Assembly: GCA_965279255.1 (NCBI GenBank)
Contig: OZ257146.1
Coordinates: forward strand, 3,038,001-3,102,000
Direction of reading: 5' to 3'
Length of the DNA stretch: 64,000 nucleotides
Origin: CAMFLJ01 sp965279255
Lineage (GTDB): Bacteria > Actinomycetota > Acidimicrobiia > Acidimicrobiales > Acidimicrobilacustridaceae
This document shows, one piece after another, positions 26,569 through 35,276 of this stretch. A program made the position numbers and the translations under genes. Below the pieces are notes generated by a model. It saw only the letters and a program-made list of their open reading frames with translations, was not told the origin of the DNA and searched no databases. The stretch's first letter is position 1, and every line of letters begins with the position of its first letter.

Positions 26569-28503
26569 TCAGATGTCGTACGAGTGCGGGATCGGCGGAG
26601 TGAGGATGCCCGCCTGGCGGAGGTGCTCGATGACCTGGTCGGCGCTGTCGGCGGGCGTCACCGCACCCGAGGCGTCGAGGTGGATCTCGGGGCTCTCCGG
26701 CTCCTCGTAGGGCGAGTCGATGCCGGTGAAGTTCGCCAGCTCGCCGGCCCGGGCCTTGGCGTAGAGGCCCTTGCGGTCACGGGACTCGGCGACGTCGAGG
26801 CCGCTGTCGACGAAGACCTCGACGAACTCACCGGGCTCGAGCAGGTCGCGCGCCATGCGGCGTTCCGAGCGGAACGGCGAGATGAACGAGACCAGCACGA
26901 TGAGACCGGCGTCGACCATGAGCTTGGCCACCTCGGCGACCCGGCGGATGTTCTCCACCCGGTCGGCGTCGGTGAAGCCGAGGTCGTGGTTGAGGCCGTG
27001 GCGCACGTTGTCGCCGTCGAGCAGGTAGGTGTGGCGACCGAGCTCGTGGAGCTTCTGCTCGACGATGTTGGCGATGGTCGACTTGCCGGCCCCCGAGAGG
27101 CCGGTGAACCACACCACGGCCGGCTGCTGGCCGTTGATGACCGCCCGGGAGGTCTTGTCGACCTCGACCGCCTGCCAGTGCACGTTGTCGGCCCGGCGCA
27201 GCGCGAAGTGCAGCAGGCCGGCGGCGACGGTGGCGTTGGTGAACCGGTCGATGAGGATGAAGCCCCCCATGTCGCGGTTCTCGTCGTAGGGGTCGAACGG
27301 CACCGGGCGGTCGAGGCTGACGTTGCAGACGCCGATCTCGTTGAGCTCGAGGGTCTTGGCCGCGGTGTGCTCGAGGGTGTTGACGTTGATCTTGTACTTG
27401 GGCTGGGCGACGGTGGCGGTGACCGTGCGGGCGCCGATCTTCATCAGGTACGGCCGGCCGGGCAGCATGCCCTCCTCGGCCATCCAGACGAGGTGGCACT
27501 CGAACTGGTCGGCGACGCCCGGGGGCGAGGTGGCGGCGGAGATGACGTCGCCGCGGGAGATGTCGATCTCGTCGGTGAGGGTGATGGTGACCGACTGGCC
27601 GGTCATCGCCTCGGCGAGGTCGCCGTCCTGGGTGACGATGCGCTCGACGGTCGACTCACGGCCGGACGGCACGACCCGGACGACGTCGCCGGGCTGCACC
27701 GAGCCGCCCACGATCTCGCCCGAGAAGCCGCGGAAGTCGAGGTTCGGCCGGTTGACCCACTGCACCGGCATGCGGAACGGGCCCCGGTGCTGCTCCTCGT
27801 CGATCTCGATGGTCTCGAGGTGGCCGATCAGGGTGGGCCCGTCGTACCAGGGGGTGTTCTCCGACGGCTCGGTGATGTTGTCGCCCCGGAGCGCCGAGAG
27901 CGGGATGCATTGGATGTCGTTCAGGCCGATCTCGGCGGCGAACGCCCGGTAGTCGGCCTCGATCTGGTCGTAGACCTCACGGGAGTAGTCGACGAGGTCG
28001 AGCTTGTTGATGGCCAGCACCACGTGGCGGATGCCGAGCAGCGACACGAGGAACGAGTGGCGGCGGGTCTGGGTGAGCACGCCCTTGCGGGCGTCGATGA
28101 GGATCACCGCCACGTCGGCGGTGGAGGCGCCGGTGACCATGTTGCGGGTGTACTGCTCGTGGCCGGGGGTGTCGGCGACGATGAACTTGCGGTGCTCGGT
28201 CGAGAAGAACCGGTACGCCACGTCGATGGTGATGCCCTGCTCCCGCTCGGCGGCGAGGCCGTCGACCAGGAGGGCGAAGTCGAGCTCGCCGCCCTGGGTG
28301 CCGACCTTCTTGGAGTCGGACTCGAGCGCGGTGAGGTGGTCCTCGAAGACGAGCTTGGAGTCGTAGAGGAGCCGGCCGATCAGGGTGGACTTGCCGTCGT
28401 CGACGCTGCCGCAGGTGATGAAGCGGAGCATGGACTTGTGCTCGTGCTGGTCGAGGTAGGCGTCGATGTCGTCGGCCAGCAGGTCGTTGGAGATGTGAGC
28501 CAT
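26569..28503 (-). CDS. cysNC: Bifunctional sulfate adenylyltransferase subunit 1 / APS kinase
   Basis: A 644-residue fusion. The N-terminal two-thirds is the CysN GTPase: P-loop GSVDDGKST (residues 32-39), DTPGH and NKLD, followed by EF-Tu-like beta domains. The C-terminal part is APS kinase with P-loop GLSGAGKST (about 468-476), DGDNVRHGLN and the IDSPYEEPESP segment. With CysD it makes APS from sulfate and ATP, driven by GTP; the kinase domain then forms PAPS. Both act in the cytoplasm. It starts two bases after the cysD stop, so this is a cysD-cysNC operon. An Rrf2 regulator lies divergent upstream of cysD. Confidence 0.96.
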   Translation of the reverse strand: MAHISNDLLADDIDAYLDQHEHKSMLRFITCGSVDDGKSTLIGRLLYDSKLVFEDHLTALESDSKKVGTQGGELDFALLVDGLAAEREQGITIDVAYRFFSTEHRKFIVADTPGHEQYTRNMVTGASTADVAVILIDARKGVLTQTRRHSFLVSLLGIRHVVLAINKLDLVDYSREVYDQIEADYRAFAAEIGLNDIQCIPLSALRGDNITEPSENTPWYDGPTLIGHLETIEIDEEQHRGPFRMPVQWVNRPNLDFRGFSGEIVGGSVQPGDVVRVVPSGRESTVERIVTQDGDLAEAMTGQSVTITLTDEIDISRGDVISAATSPPGVADQFECHLVWMAEEGMLPGRPYLMKIGARTVTATVAQPKYKINVNTLEHTAAKTLELNEIGVCNVSLDRPVPFDPYDENRDMGGFILIDRFTNATVAAGLLHFALRRADNVHWQAVEVDKTSRAVINGQQPAVVWFTGLSGAGKSTIANIVEQKLHELGRHTYLLDGDNVRHGLNHDLGFTDADRVENIRRVAEVAKLMVDAGLIVLVSFISPFRSERRMARDLLEPGEFVEVFVDSGLDVAESRDRKGLYAKARAGELANFTGIDSPYEEPESPEIHLDASGAVTPADSADQVIEHLRQAGILTPPIPHSYDI

Positions 28504-28505
28504 GA

Positions 28506-29405
28506 CTAGAAGTACCCCTCCTGCTTCTTCTTCTCCATCGAGCCGCTGGAGTCGTGGTCGATGACCCGGCCCTGGCGCTCGGAGCTGGTCGTCAGGAGCA
28601 TCTCCTGGATGATGTCGGTGAGCGTGGCCGCCTCCGACTCGATGGCGCCCGTCAGCGGGTAGCAGCCGAGGGTGCGGAAGCGCACCGAGCGCATCTTGAT
28701 CTCACCGGGCTCGACCGGCATGCGGTCGTCGTCGACCATGATCAGCGTGCCGTCGCGCTCGACGGTGGGTCGCTCGGCCGCGTAGTAGAGCGGCACGATC
28801 GGGATCTGCTCCTTGTGGATGTACTGCCACACGTCGAGCTCGGTCCAGTTCGACAGGGGGAACACCCGCACGCTCTCGCCGGGCTGGGTGCGGGCGTTGT
28901 AGAGCCGCCACAGCTCGGGGCGCTGGGCCTTGGGGTCCCACCGGTGCTGGGCGGAGCGGATGGAGAACACGCGCTCCTTGGCCCGGGACTTCTCCTCGTC
29001 GCGACGGGCGCCGCCGAAGGCGAGGTCGAACCCGTACTTGTCGAGCGCCTGCTTGAGCCCCTCGGTCTTCCAGATGTCGGTGTGCATCGCCGAGCCGTGG
29101 TCGAACGGGTTGATGCCGCGCTCGAGGGCGTCGGGGTTCTGGTGGACGAGCAGCTCCATGCCGACCTGCTCGGCCATCTGGTCACGGAACTCGTACATCG
29201 CCTGGAACTTCCACGTCGTGTCGACGTGGAGCAGCGGGAACGGCGGCACCGAGGGATAGAAGGCCTTGGCGGCGAGGTGCAGCATGCAGGCGCTGTCCTT
29301 GCCCACCGAGTAGAGCATCACGGGCTTCTCGGATTCCGAGACCGCCTCTCGGAAGATCTGGATGCTCTCTGCCTCCAGCCGCTGGAGGTGCGTCAATCGG
29401 TTCAC
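28506..29405 (-). CDS. cysD: Sulfate adenylyltransferase subunit 2
   Basis: A 299-residue PP-loop ATP pyrophosphatase that activates sulfate as APS together with CysN. The PP-loop is YSVGKDS (residues 32-38), and FGGARRDEEKSRAKERVFS, RPELWRLYNAR and FPLSNWTELDVWQYI are typical CysD blocks. The family usually begins near LTHLxxLEAESI, so the GTG at 29405 (VNRLTHLQRLEAESIQIF) is the likely start; an earlier in-frame GTG at 29447 is possible. It is the first gene of the operon with cysNC. Length equals the family norm (about 300). Confidence 0.95.
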   Translation of the reverse strand: MNRLTHLQRLEAESIQIFREAVSESEKPVMLYSVGKDSACMLHLAAKAFYPSVPPFPLLHVDTTWKFQAMYEFRDQMAEQVGMELLVHQNPDALERGINPFDHGSAMHTDIWKTEGLKQALDKYGFDLAFGGARRDEEKSRAKERVFSIRSAQHRWDPKAQRPELWRLYNARTQPGESVRVFPLSNWTELDVWQYIHKEQIPIVPLYYAAERPTVERDGTLIMVDDDRMPVEPGEIKMRSVRFRTLGCYPLTGAIESEAATLTDIIQEMLLTTSSERQGRVIDHDSSGSMEKKKQEGYF

Positions 29406-29480
29406 GGCGCCGGGTCCATTCTGAGGTGAGTTACCTGACAAAGCCACCTTAGCGAGCGTGCGGCGATCATGCACGAGACT

Positions 29481-29492
29481 GCATAGGTATGC
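29481..29492. promoter_or_regulatory. Palindrome in the cysD-Rrf2 divergent promoter region
   Basis: GCATA-GG-TATGC is an inverted repeat with perfect five-base arms at 29481-29492, between cysD and the divergent Rrf2 gene. It may be an operator of that regulator. Seen by eye only; short, so chance is possible. Confidence 0.35.
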
Positions 29493-29576
29493 CACAATGC
29501 GAGAGTCGTTTCCACAGGCGTGCGGTCGGGCTCCTGACCAGGAAGGGCACCGCTCCCCCGGTGGCAGACTGGCCCC

Positions 29577-30053
29577 GTGCGCATCCCCGCCAAGGTCGAC
29601 TACGCCATCCGGGCCCTCGCCGAGCTGGCCGTTGCGGGTGAGGGGCCGGTCAAGGCCGAGCAGCTGGCCGCGGCCCAGGACATCCCGATCAACTTCCTGC
29701 GGGAGATCATGGGTGACCTCCGCCGCGACCGCATCGTGCGCAGCCACCGCGGGCCGGAGGGCGGCTTCGCCCTCGGGCGGCCCGCCGACCAGATCTCACT
29801 GGCCGACATCTTCCGCGCCGTCGACGGGCCCCTCGCCGAGGTCCGCGACCAGAGCCTGAGCGCGATGTCGTACCACGGGCCGGCCGCCGAGCTGCCGGTG
29901 GTCTGGATGGCGGTGCGGGCCGGCCTGCGCCGTGTGCTCGAGACCACCACCGTCGCCGACCTGGCCGCCGGCACCCTGCCGACCTCGGTCACCGATCTGG
30001 CCGCCGAGTACCGCACCGACACCGAGGCCCGCTGGGCCGTCGGCGACCGCTGA
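29577..30053 (+). CDS. Rrf2-family transcriptional regulator
   Basis: A 158-residue winged-helix regulator. It opens MRIPAKVDYAIRALAELA (the Rrf2 start) and has the wing region RSHRGPEGGFALGRPADQISLADIFRAVDG. The Cys cluster that holds an iron-sulfur centre in IscR and NsrR is absent, so it is closer to the cluster-free CymR type, which senses cysteine synthesis status. It is divergent from cysD-cysNC, the classic position of a local sulfur regulator, so control of that operon is likely but inferred. The start is GTG. A long palindrome at 30101-30152 follows it. Confidence 0.88.
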   Translation: MRIPAKVDYAIRALAELAVAGEGPVKAEQLAAAQDIPINFLREIMGDLRRDRIVRSHRGPEGGFALGRPADQISLADIFRAVDGPLAEVRDQSLSAMSYHGPAAELPVVWMAVRAGLRRVLETTTVADLAAGTLPTSVTDLAAEYRTDTEARWAVGDR

Positions 30054-30100
30054 CCGGCCCCGGCCGGCAGCGCGGGCCCAGCGCGGGACGATCCGATCCT

Positions 30101-30152
30101 CGTTCTTGTCGCGCGTTCCTGTCGCCGGTGACAGGAACGCGCGACAAGAACG
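30101..30152. terminator. Perfect 23-base-pair palindrome (family C, copy 1)
   Basis: The arm 30101-30123 (starting CGTTCTTGTC) is the exact complement of 30130-30152, with a six-base loop. It sits between convergent genes. A closely similar palindrome with 23-base arms is at 59897-59948, again between convergent genes. Confidence 0.65.
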
Positions 30153-30208
30153 GCAGGGAGAGACGGGGTCGGCACCGTGACCGGCCGACCCTACGGGTGG
30201 CGCTCGGG

Positions 30209-31192
30209 CTACCCCTTGGCGTCGATGAGCTCGACGGCGCGGGCGACGTTGAAGAGCACGCGGTCGCCGAGCGCGTCGGAGGTGGGTCGGGTCGGGTCCT
30301 GCAACGACCGCTGGTAGATGCCCTCGAGAAGCACCGCGAGGCGGAAGTTGTAGAGCACCGCGTAGTAGGTGAGGTCGCCCAGGTCGTCGATGCCGCGGGT
30401 CTCGGCGTAGCGGGCCGCGATCTCCTCGCTTGTCGGCCAGCCCTCGCCGGTCGACAGGGTCCAGATCTCGTAGAAGCCGGCGAGATCGAGGAGCGGGTCA
30501 CCGATGGTGGCGGTCTCCCAGTCGACGATGGCGACGACCCGCGCCGGGGCGTCGGGGGCGATCATCACATTCATCATGTGGTAGTCGCCGTGCATGATCG
30601 ACGGCACGAACGAGCCCGGGCGGTTGGCGTCGAGCCACGTCGTGACCCGGTCGAGGCCGGGTAGCTCACGCCCCTCGTAGAACTCGAGCTGACGGGTCCA
30701 GCGGCTGACCTGGCGCTCGTGGAAGTCGCCGGGGCGACCGAGGTCGGCGATGCCGGCGGCGACCGGGTCGACCTCGTGCATCCGGGCCAGGGCGTCGGTG
30801 AGGGCGAAGGTCAGCTCGACGTGGCCCACGGGGTCGTCGAGCCACTCGGGCACCGGCAGGGGGTTGATGCCGTCGACGCAGGCCATCAGGTAGAAGGTGC
30901 AACCGAGCACGGCGTGGTCGTCGCACAGGGCGACCGGCGCCGGGTGCGGCACCGGAGTGCCCTCGAACGCGCTGATGAGCTGGAACTCACGCCGCATGCC
31001 GTCGTTGGCCCGCTCGATGGCGACCCGCGACGGGCGGCGCAGCACCCAGCGCTCGCCGCCCCGCTCCAGGCGGAACATGACGTTGGACGCACCGCCGGAG
31101 ATCTGCTCGATGACGAGTGGGGCCCCCGGCTCGAGGCCCTGCTCGTCGAGCCACGCCACCAGCCGGTCGTGGTCGATCAGGTCGTCGCTCAC
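30209..31192 (-). CDS. APH-type phosphotransferase (ACAD10/11-like kinase)
   Basis: A 327-residue member of the aminoglycoside-phosphotransferase superfamily. The ATP-binding loop is SGGASNVMFRLERG, the catalytic loop is MHGDYHMMNVMI (Brenner HxDxxxxN), and the metal-binding IVDWETATIGDPLLDL follows. This subtype, common in actinobacterial lipid loci and as the N-terminal domain of human ACAD10/11, is thought to phosphorylate hydroxy-acyl-CoA or small alcohols rather than antibiotics. The GTG at 31192 overlaps the stop of the Zn dehydrogenase upstream. It is the last gene of the 34673-30209 cluster and is followed by the convergent palindrome. Confidence 0.88.
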   Translation of the reverse strand: MSDDLIDHDRLVAWLDEQGLEPGAPLVIEQISGGASNVMFRLERGGERWVLRRPSRVAIERANDGMRREFQLISAFEGTPVPHPAPVALCDDHAVLGCTFYLMACVDGINPLPVPEWLDDPVGHVELTFALTDALARMHEVDPVAAGIADLGRPGDFHERQVSRWTRQLEFYEGRELPGLDRVTTWLDANRPGSFVPSIMHGDYHMMNVMIAPDAPARVVAIVDWETATIGDPLLDLAGFYEIWTLSTGEGWPTSEEIAARYAETRGIDDLGDLTYYAVLYNFRLAVLLEGIYQRSLQDPTRPTSDALGDRVLFNVARAVELIDAKG

Positions 31193-32181
31193 GCGCCCGC
31201 CCCGGGGGTGACGAGGATCTTGCGCTCGGTGTCGCTGGAGAGGAGATGGGTGAAGGCGGAGGCCACGCCATCGAGACCGACGCGGCCGGTGACGAAGGTG
31301 GCGGGGTCGATGTCGCCCGACTCGAGCAGCGCGGCCGCCGCCGCGAACTCGCTCTTTCGGTAGTAGACCGCGAACCGGAGTTCGAGCTCCTTGAGCACAC
31401 CCGTGAGGGGGACGATCGGGTCGGGGGTGATGCACACGCCGGCGACCACCACCCGCCCCCGCACGGCTGCGGCGTCCATGGCGACCTGGATGAGCCCGGG
31501 GATGCCCACGCACTCGACCACCACGTCGAAGCCGGTGGGCGGTGGCCCGTCGGCCGGATCGTGGACGCCGGTGGCGCCGAACAGGTCGGCAGTGGCGCGA
31601 CGGGTGGGCGACGGGTCGCTCACCACGACCTCCGCGGCGCCGAAGCGCCGGGCCCAGGTGGAGACGGCGGCGCCGACGTTGCCGCCGCCGATGACCAGCA
31701 CCCGGTCGCCGGGGGCGATGCGGCCGGTGGCCACGGTGTGGAGCCCGACGGCGAGCGGCTCGACCAGGGCGCCGAAGGCGCCGACGTCCTGCCGCAGCCG
31801 GACCGCCGAACCGGCGTCGACCCGCACGTACTCGGCGAAGCCGCCGGGGGCGCCACCCACGCCCTGGGGGTCGAAGGTCTCGCAGTGGGCGGCGTCGTCG
31901 GCGAGGCACCAACGACAGCGTCCGCACGCGGTGAGCGGCAGCGCGGCGAGCAGCTCGCCCTCCCGCCAGCGGTCCGACAGGTCGGTGCCCACGGCCACGA
32001 CCTCGCCGCAGAACTCGTGGCCCATGACGATGCCGCCCGGCATGTGGCCGTGGGCCTTGAGGTCGGAGCCGCAGATGCCACAGGCCTCGACCCGCACGAC
32101 CAGGTCCTCCGGGCCCGGGGTGGGGTCGGGCACCTGCTCCACCACGAAGGTGTGATCGTCGGTCAGCACCGCTGCGCGCAT
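31189..32181 (-). CDS. Zinc-dependent alcohol dehydrogenase (MDR family)
   Basis: A 330-residue medium-chain dehydrogenase. The catalytic Zn site has Cys and His-Glu in CGICGSDLKAHG and MGHEFCGEVV; the structural Zn site has four cysteines in CGRCRWCLADDAAHC. The NAD(P) fold shows VLVIGGGNVGAAV followed by VVVSDPSPTRR. It most resembles sorbitol/threonine-dehydrogenase-type enzymes. It likely oxidises an alcohol or sugar-alcohol intermediate, with the kinase, hydratase and carboxyltransferase genes next to it. Its stop overlaps the kinase start (GTGA). Confidence 0.9.
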   Translation of the reverse strand: MRAAVLTDDHTFVVEQVPDPTPGPEDLVVRVEACGICGSDLKAHGHMPGGIVMGHEFCGEVVAVGTDLSDRWREGELLAALPLTACGRCRWCLADDAAHCETFDPQGVGGAPGGFAEYVRVDAGSAVRLRQDVGAFGALVEPLAVGLHTVATGRIAPGDRVLVIGGGNVGAAVSTWARRFGAAEVVVSDPSPTRRATADLFGATGVHDPADGPPPTGFDVVVECVGIPGLIQVAMDAAAVRGRVVVAGVCITPDPIVPLTGVLKELELRFAVYYRKSEFAAAAALLESGDIDPATFVTGRVGLDGVASAFTHLLSSDTERKILVTPGAGA

Positions 32182-32182
32182 G

Positions 32183-32287
32183 TCAGATCTCCTCGAGGAG
32201 GCGGCCGAGGAGGAGCGCGAACACGATCAGGTCGTCCGGGTCCCCCGGCTCATCCTGCACGCGAAAGGCCATGCGGCGCAGGCTCAC
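32183..32287 (-). CDS. Possible small ORF between two enzyme genes
   Basis: A 34-codon frame (GTG at 32287, stop one base before the dehydrogenase start codon) lies between the hydratase and the dehydrogenase. It reads VSLRRMAFRVQDEPG then DLIVFALLLGRLLEEI, with a short hydrophobic end. The snug fit suggests translation coupling or a real micro-protein, but there is no family match and no clear ribosome site. Confidence 0.3.
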   Translation of the reverse strand: MSLRRMAFRVQDEPGDPDDLIVFALLLGRLLEEI

Positions 32288-32305
32288 GCGCCCGACGGCC
32301 CACCG

Positions 32306-33076
32306 TCACCGGACGTCGCGCTCGTCGGCGTCGCCGTCGGACCGGGCGGCCACGGCGCGCCCGGCCTCGGTGAAGGCGGCGAGGTCGTAGGCGCGCCCGA
32401 CGCTGTGCTCGGCCTCGACGGCCAGCGCCTCGGCGAGGGTCAGGTCCTCACCCCGGCGGTAGAGGTCGAGCACCTCGCCGACGGCTGCGGTGGCGGGCAC
32501 GCGGGCGGCCAGGCCGAGGGTGAACGGGAGGAGGTCGTCGTGGGGCACGACGTGGTTGATCAGGCCGAGCCGAAGGGCTTCGTCGGCGGGGACGAACGCG
32601 GCGGTGGCCGACATCTCGTTGGCCTTGCGCACACCGACCGCACGCGGCAGCAGGGCGGTGAGGCCCCAGGTGGGCACGACCCCGAGGGCGGCGTGGGTGT
32701 CGGCGAAGCGGGCCCGGTCGGACGCCACCACGAACGAGGCGCTGAGGGCGATCTCGAGGGCGCCCGACACGCATGCGCCGTTCACCGCGCAGATCACCAG
32801 CGTGCGCAGCGACCGCATCACGGCGGCCGGGTTGTCGTCGGCACCCGCCGCGTTGTCGGGGCCCCGCTCGACGAGCTTGAAGTCGACCCCGGCGCTGAAC
32901 ACCGGGTCGGTGCCGGTGAGCACCACGACCCGCACCGACGGGTCGGCGTCGGCGGCCAGCAGCGCGGCGCGCAGGTCGCGGCGCAGCGGCGCGTGCAGCG
33001 CGTTCTTGGCCTGGGGCCGGTCGATGGTGAGCAGTCGCACGCCGTCGTGGTCGGCGATGCGGAGGTGGTCGCTCAT
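32306..33076 (-). CDS. Enoyl-CoA hydratase / isomerase family protein
   Basis: A 256-residue crotonase-fold protein. The CoA-binding and oxyanion segment is FSAGVDFKLVERG, and the second oxyanion region is AVNGACVSGALEIALSASFVVAS, which fits the family pattern. In the region of the usual catalytic glutamates the sequence reads HAALGVVPTWGLTALLPR. The two Glu residues of a classic hydratase (A-x-E-x-x-x-G-x-x-P) are not both present: the position before the loop is Ala, as in isomerase or divergent members. It probably acts on an acyl-CoA in the cluster with the carboxyltransferase. GAGAGGGG precedes the ATG at 33076. Confidence 0.85.
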   Translation of the reverse strand: MSDHLRIADHDGVRLLTIDRPQAKNALHAPLRRDLRAALLAADADPSVRVVVLTGTDPVFSAGVDFKLVERGPDNAAGADDNPAAVMRSLRTLVICAVNGACVSGALEIALSASFVVASDRARFADTHAALGVVPTWGLTALLPRAVGVRKANEMSATAAFVPADEALRLGLINHVVPHDDLLPFTLGLAARVPATAAVGEVLDLYRRGEDLTLAEALAVEAEHSVGRAYDLAAFTEAGRAVAARSDGDADERDVR

Positions 33077-33113
33077 CGGTCCCCTCTCTCGGAGTCGGCG
33101 GGGGCCGGTCGGC

Positions 33114-34673
33114 CTACGGGACGATGCCGATGCGGGCCACCGGCTCGGGGGCCAGCTGGCGGCGGTGGAGGGCCCGCTCGAGCGACTGGAGCAGCACGTT
33201 GCGGGTGTCGCGCGGGTCGATGAGCTCGTCGCCGCCGAACGAGTGGGCCGAGTTGTACGACGCCTCGAGCTCCATGGCCCGCAGCATCTCGGCCTCGTCG
33301 ACGTCGGAGCCACGGGACCGGCTCATGGCCGCCGCCCCCATCGCGCCCGAGGTGACGCCCGGCCAGTTGTAGACACCGGACTGCCCGTCGAAGGGGATCA
33401 TGCCCATCACCATCGAGCCGAACCCGTAGGCCTTGCGCAGCGTGACGGTCAGCTTGGGGGCGGTGAACGACGCCTGGGCCGCGTACATGCGCGCTCCGGA
33501 GCGAAGGATGGCCTGCTGCTCGGACGCGCTGCCCGGCATCACGCCCGGGTTGTCGGAGAGGAAGACGAGCGGCAGGTGGAACGAGTCGGCCACGTTCATG
33601 AAGTGGGCGGCCTTGTCGGCGCCGTCGGCGCTGACCGAGCCGGCCAGCACCATGGGCTGGTTGGCCACGACCGCCACAGGGTGCCCGCCGAGGCGGGCGA
33701 GGTAGGTGAGCACGGAGGTGCCGAAGCTCGGCTGCACCTCGAACGCCGACCCCTCGTCGAACACGATGTCGACGACGTTGCGCATGTCGTAGACCTGGCG
33801 ACCGTTGCGGGGCACCACCTCGAGGACCTCGGGGATGAGGCGCTCGCCGTCGTCGCCACCCGCCACGTGGGCCGGGTAGTCCCAGGCCGACGACGGGAAG
33901 TAGCTCAGGTAGGCCCGCACGAGGTCGAGGGCGGCTTCGTCGCTGGCGCCGTAGTTGTGGATCAGACCGCTGCCCATCGCCACCGCGGGGCCACCGAGGT
34001 CCTCCTTGGTGATCTGCTCGCCGAGCGACTCGTAGACCACCGGCGGGCCGGCGGTGAAGATGGCGCCGCGCGGGCCCATCACGGTGAAGTCGGAGATCGG
34101 CGCGACCAGGGCGCCGTGCCCGGCGGACGAGCCGAGCACTGCGGTGACCAGGGGGATCTGGCCCGAGCACTTCGCCTGGGCGACGAGATCGGTCGGCGTC
34201 CGCCCGCCGTGGCTCCTGCCGTCGGCCCGGAAGCCGGCCCCCTCGAGCATCATGATCAAGGGCACCTTGTCGGCGAGGGCCAGCTCGGCCATCCGGTACC
34301 GCTTCGAGTTGGAGTAGGCGCTGATGGTGCCCGCCTTCACCGTGAAGTCCTCGGCGCCGACCATCACGGGCCGCCCGTCGATGCGACCCGACCCCATGAC
34401 GATGGCGTCGGACGGGCTCTCGTCGCCGCCCACCAGGGTGCCCAGCTCGAGGAAGGAGCCCGGGTCGAGGAGGTGGTCGATGCGGGCCCGGGCGTCGAGC
34501 TTGCCCTGGCCCCGGTGCTTGGCCAGCCGCTCCTCGCCACCCATGGCGCGCGATGCGGCCCGCCGCTTCTCGAGGTCGGCGATGGCGCCGTCCCAGCTCT
34601 CCGACCCGTCGAACTCGAGCTCCGTCACCGTCACCGTCCTGTGAAGTTCGCGGGCGGCGCTCGATGTGGGCAT
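33114..34673 (-). CDS. Acyl-CoA carboxyltransferase (propionyl/methylcrotonyl-CoA type)
   Basis: A 519-residue carboxyltransferase of the biotin-dependent acyl-CoA carboxylases or sodium-pumping decarboxylases. Blocks include VMVGAEDFTVKAGTIS, GAGFRADGRSHGG, SSAGHGALVAPISDFTVM, ITKEDLGGPA and VYNWPGVTSGAMGAAAMSR, which are typical of the beta subunit. It transfers a carboxyl group from biotin to propionyl-, methylcrotonyl- or acetyl-CoA. The biotin carboxylase/carrier subunit is not in this window. It is the first gene in a group of acyl-CoA genes on the minus strand; the hydratase starts 38 bases after it. Confidence 0.88.
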   Translation of the reverse strand: MPTSSAARELHRTVTVTELEFDGSESWDGAIADLEKRRAASRAMGGEERLAKHRGQGKLDARARIDHLLDPGSFLELGTLVGGDESPSDAIVMGSGRIDGRPVMVGAEDFTVKAGTISAYSNSKRYRMAELALADKVPLIMMLEGAGFRADGRSHGGRTPTDLVAQAKCSGQIPLVTAVLGSSAGHGALVAPISDFTVMGPRGAIFTAGPPVVYESLGEQITKEDLGGPAVAMGSGLIHNYGASDEAALDLVRAYLSYFPSSAWDYPAHVAGGDDGERLIPEVLEVVPRNGRQVYDMRNVVDIVFDEGSAFEVQPSFGTSVLTYLARLGGHPVAVVANQPMVLAGSVSADGADKAAHFMNVADSFHLPLVFLSDNPGVMPGSASEQQAILRSGARMYAAQASFTAPKLTVTLRKAYGFGSMVMGMIPFDGQSGVYNWPGVTSGAMGAAAMSRSRGSDVDEAEMLRAMELEASYNSAHSFGGDELIDPRDTRNVLLQSLERALHRRQLAPEPVARIGIVP

Positions 34674-34808
34674 CGACGCCTCCCCCCGGCTCGCCGGTCT
34701 AGAGGTGGGACTCGACAGCCGTCAAGGCATCCGGGTGCCGAGAGGCGCCGGGCCGACCAGGTGCCCCGTTGGCGGGCCGGGCGCCGTCGGCTCGTAGTGT
34801 CGGCGGGC

Positions 34809-35273
34809 ATGGAGCTCTGGGAACTCATCGCTCGCGAACGGATCCGGGACACGCTGGCCCAGTACAACTGGTCGGGCGACGCCTTCAAGCTCGACGGGCT
34901 GACCGCGGCGTTCTGCCCCGACGGCGCCCTCGAGGTGAAGGGCGAGGAGCCCAGGGTCGGCCGCGAGGCCATCCTCGCCTACCTCGGCGGGGTGTCACCA
35001 GGGGCCCGACCGGCGCCGGCCGACGCGCCGGCCGGCCGGAAGCGCATCGTGCGCCACAACCTCGTCAACGTGCGCTTCGTCGGGCTCACGCCCGAGCGAG
35101 CCGAGGTGAGCTCGTACTTCACCGTGTTCACCGAGATCGGCCTCGACCACTACGGCCGCTACCGCGACGTGTTCGTGCCCGTCGACGATCAGTGGCTGAT
35201 CCAGCACCGCTTCGTGTCGACCGACTGGCACTCGCCGGAGTCCACGATGGCCGGGCCCGACTCGGTGAGCTGA
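34809..35273 (+). CDS. SnoaL-like / NTF2-fold protein
   Basis: A 154-residue protein of the SnoaL-like fold (cone-shaped alpha+beta barrel). It starts with WELIARERIRDTLAQYNWSGD, a usual helix; then FCPDGALEVKGEEPRVGREAI; and later RHNLVNVRFVGLTPERAEVSSYF and YGRYRDVFVPVDDQWLIQHR, with the Tyr/Trp-lined pocket pattern of the family. Such proteins act as isomerases, dehydratases or ligand-binding units. It is divergent from the carboxyltransferase and convergent with the DapB-like gene; no clear operon. The exact activity is unknown. Confidence 0.8.
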   Translation: MELWELIARERIRDTLAQYNWSGDAFKLDGLTAAFCPDGALEVKGEEPRVGREAILAYLGGVSPGARPAPADAPAGRKRIVRHNLVNVRFVGLTPERAEVSSYFTVFTEIGLDHYGRYRDVFVPVDDQWLIQHRFVSTDWHSPESTMAGPDSVS

Positions 35274-35276
35274 CGG

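Noticed and set aside
30209..31192. Aminoglycoside resistance gene
   Set aside because: The APH-fold protein resembles metabolic kinases of lipid loci and lies in an acyl-CoA gene cluster, so resistance is not supported.
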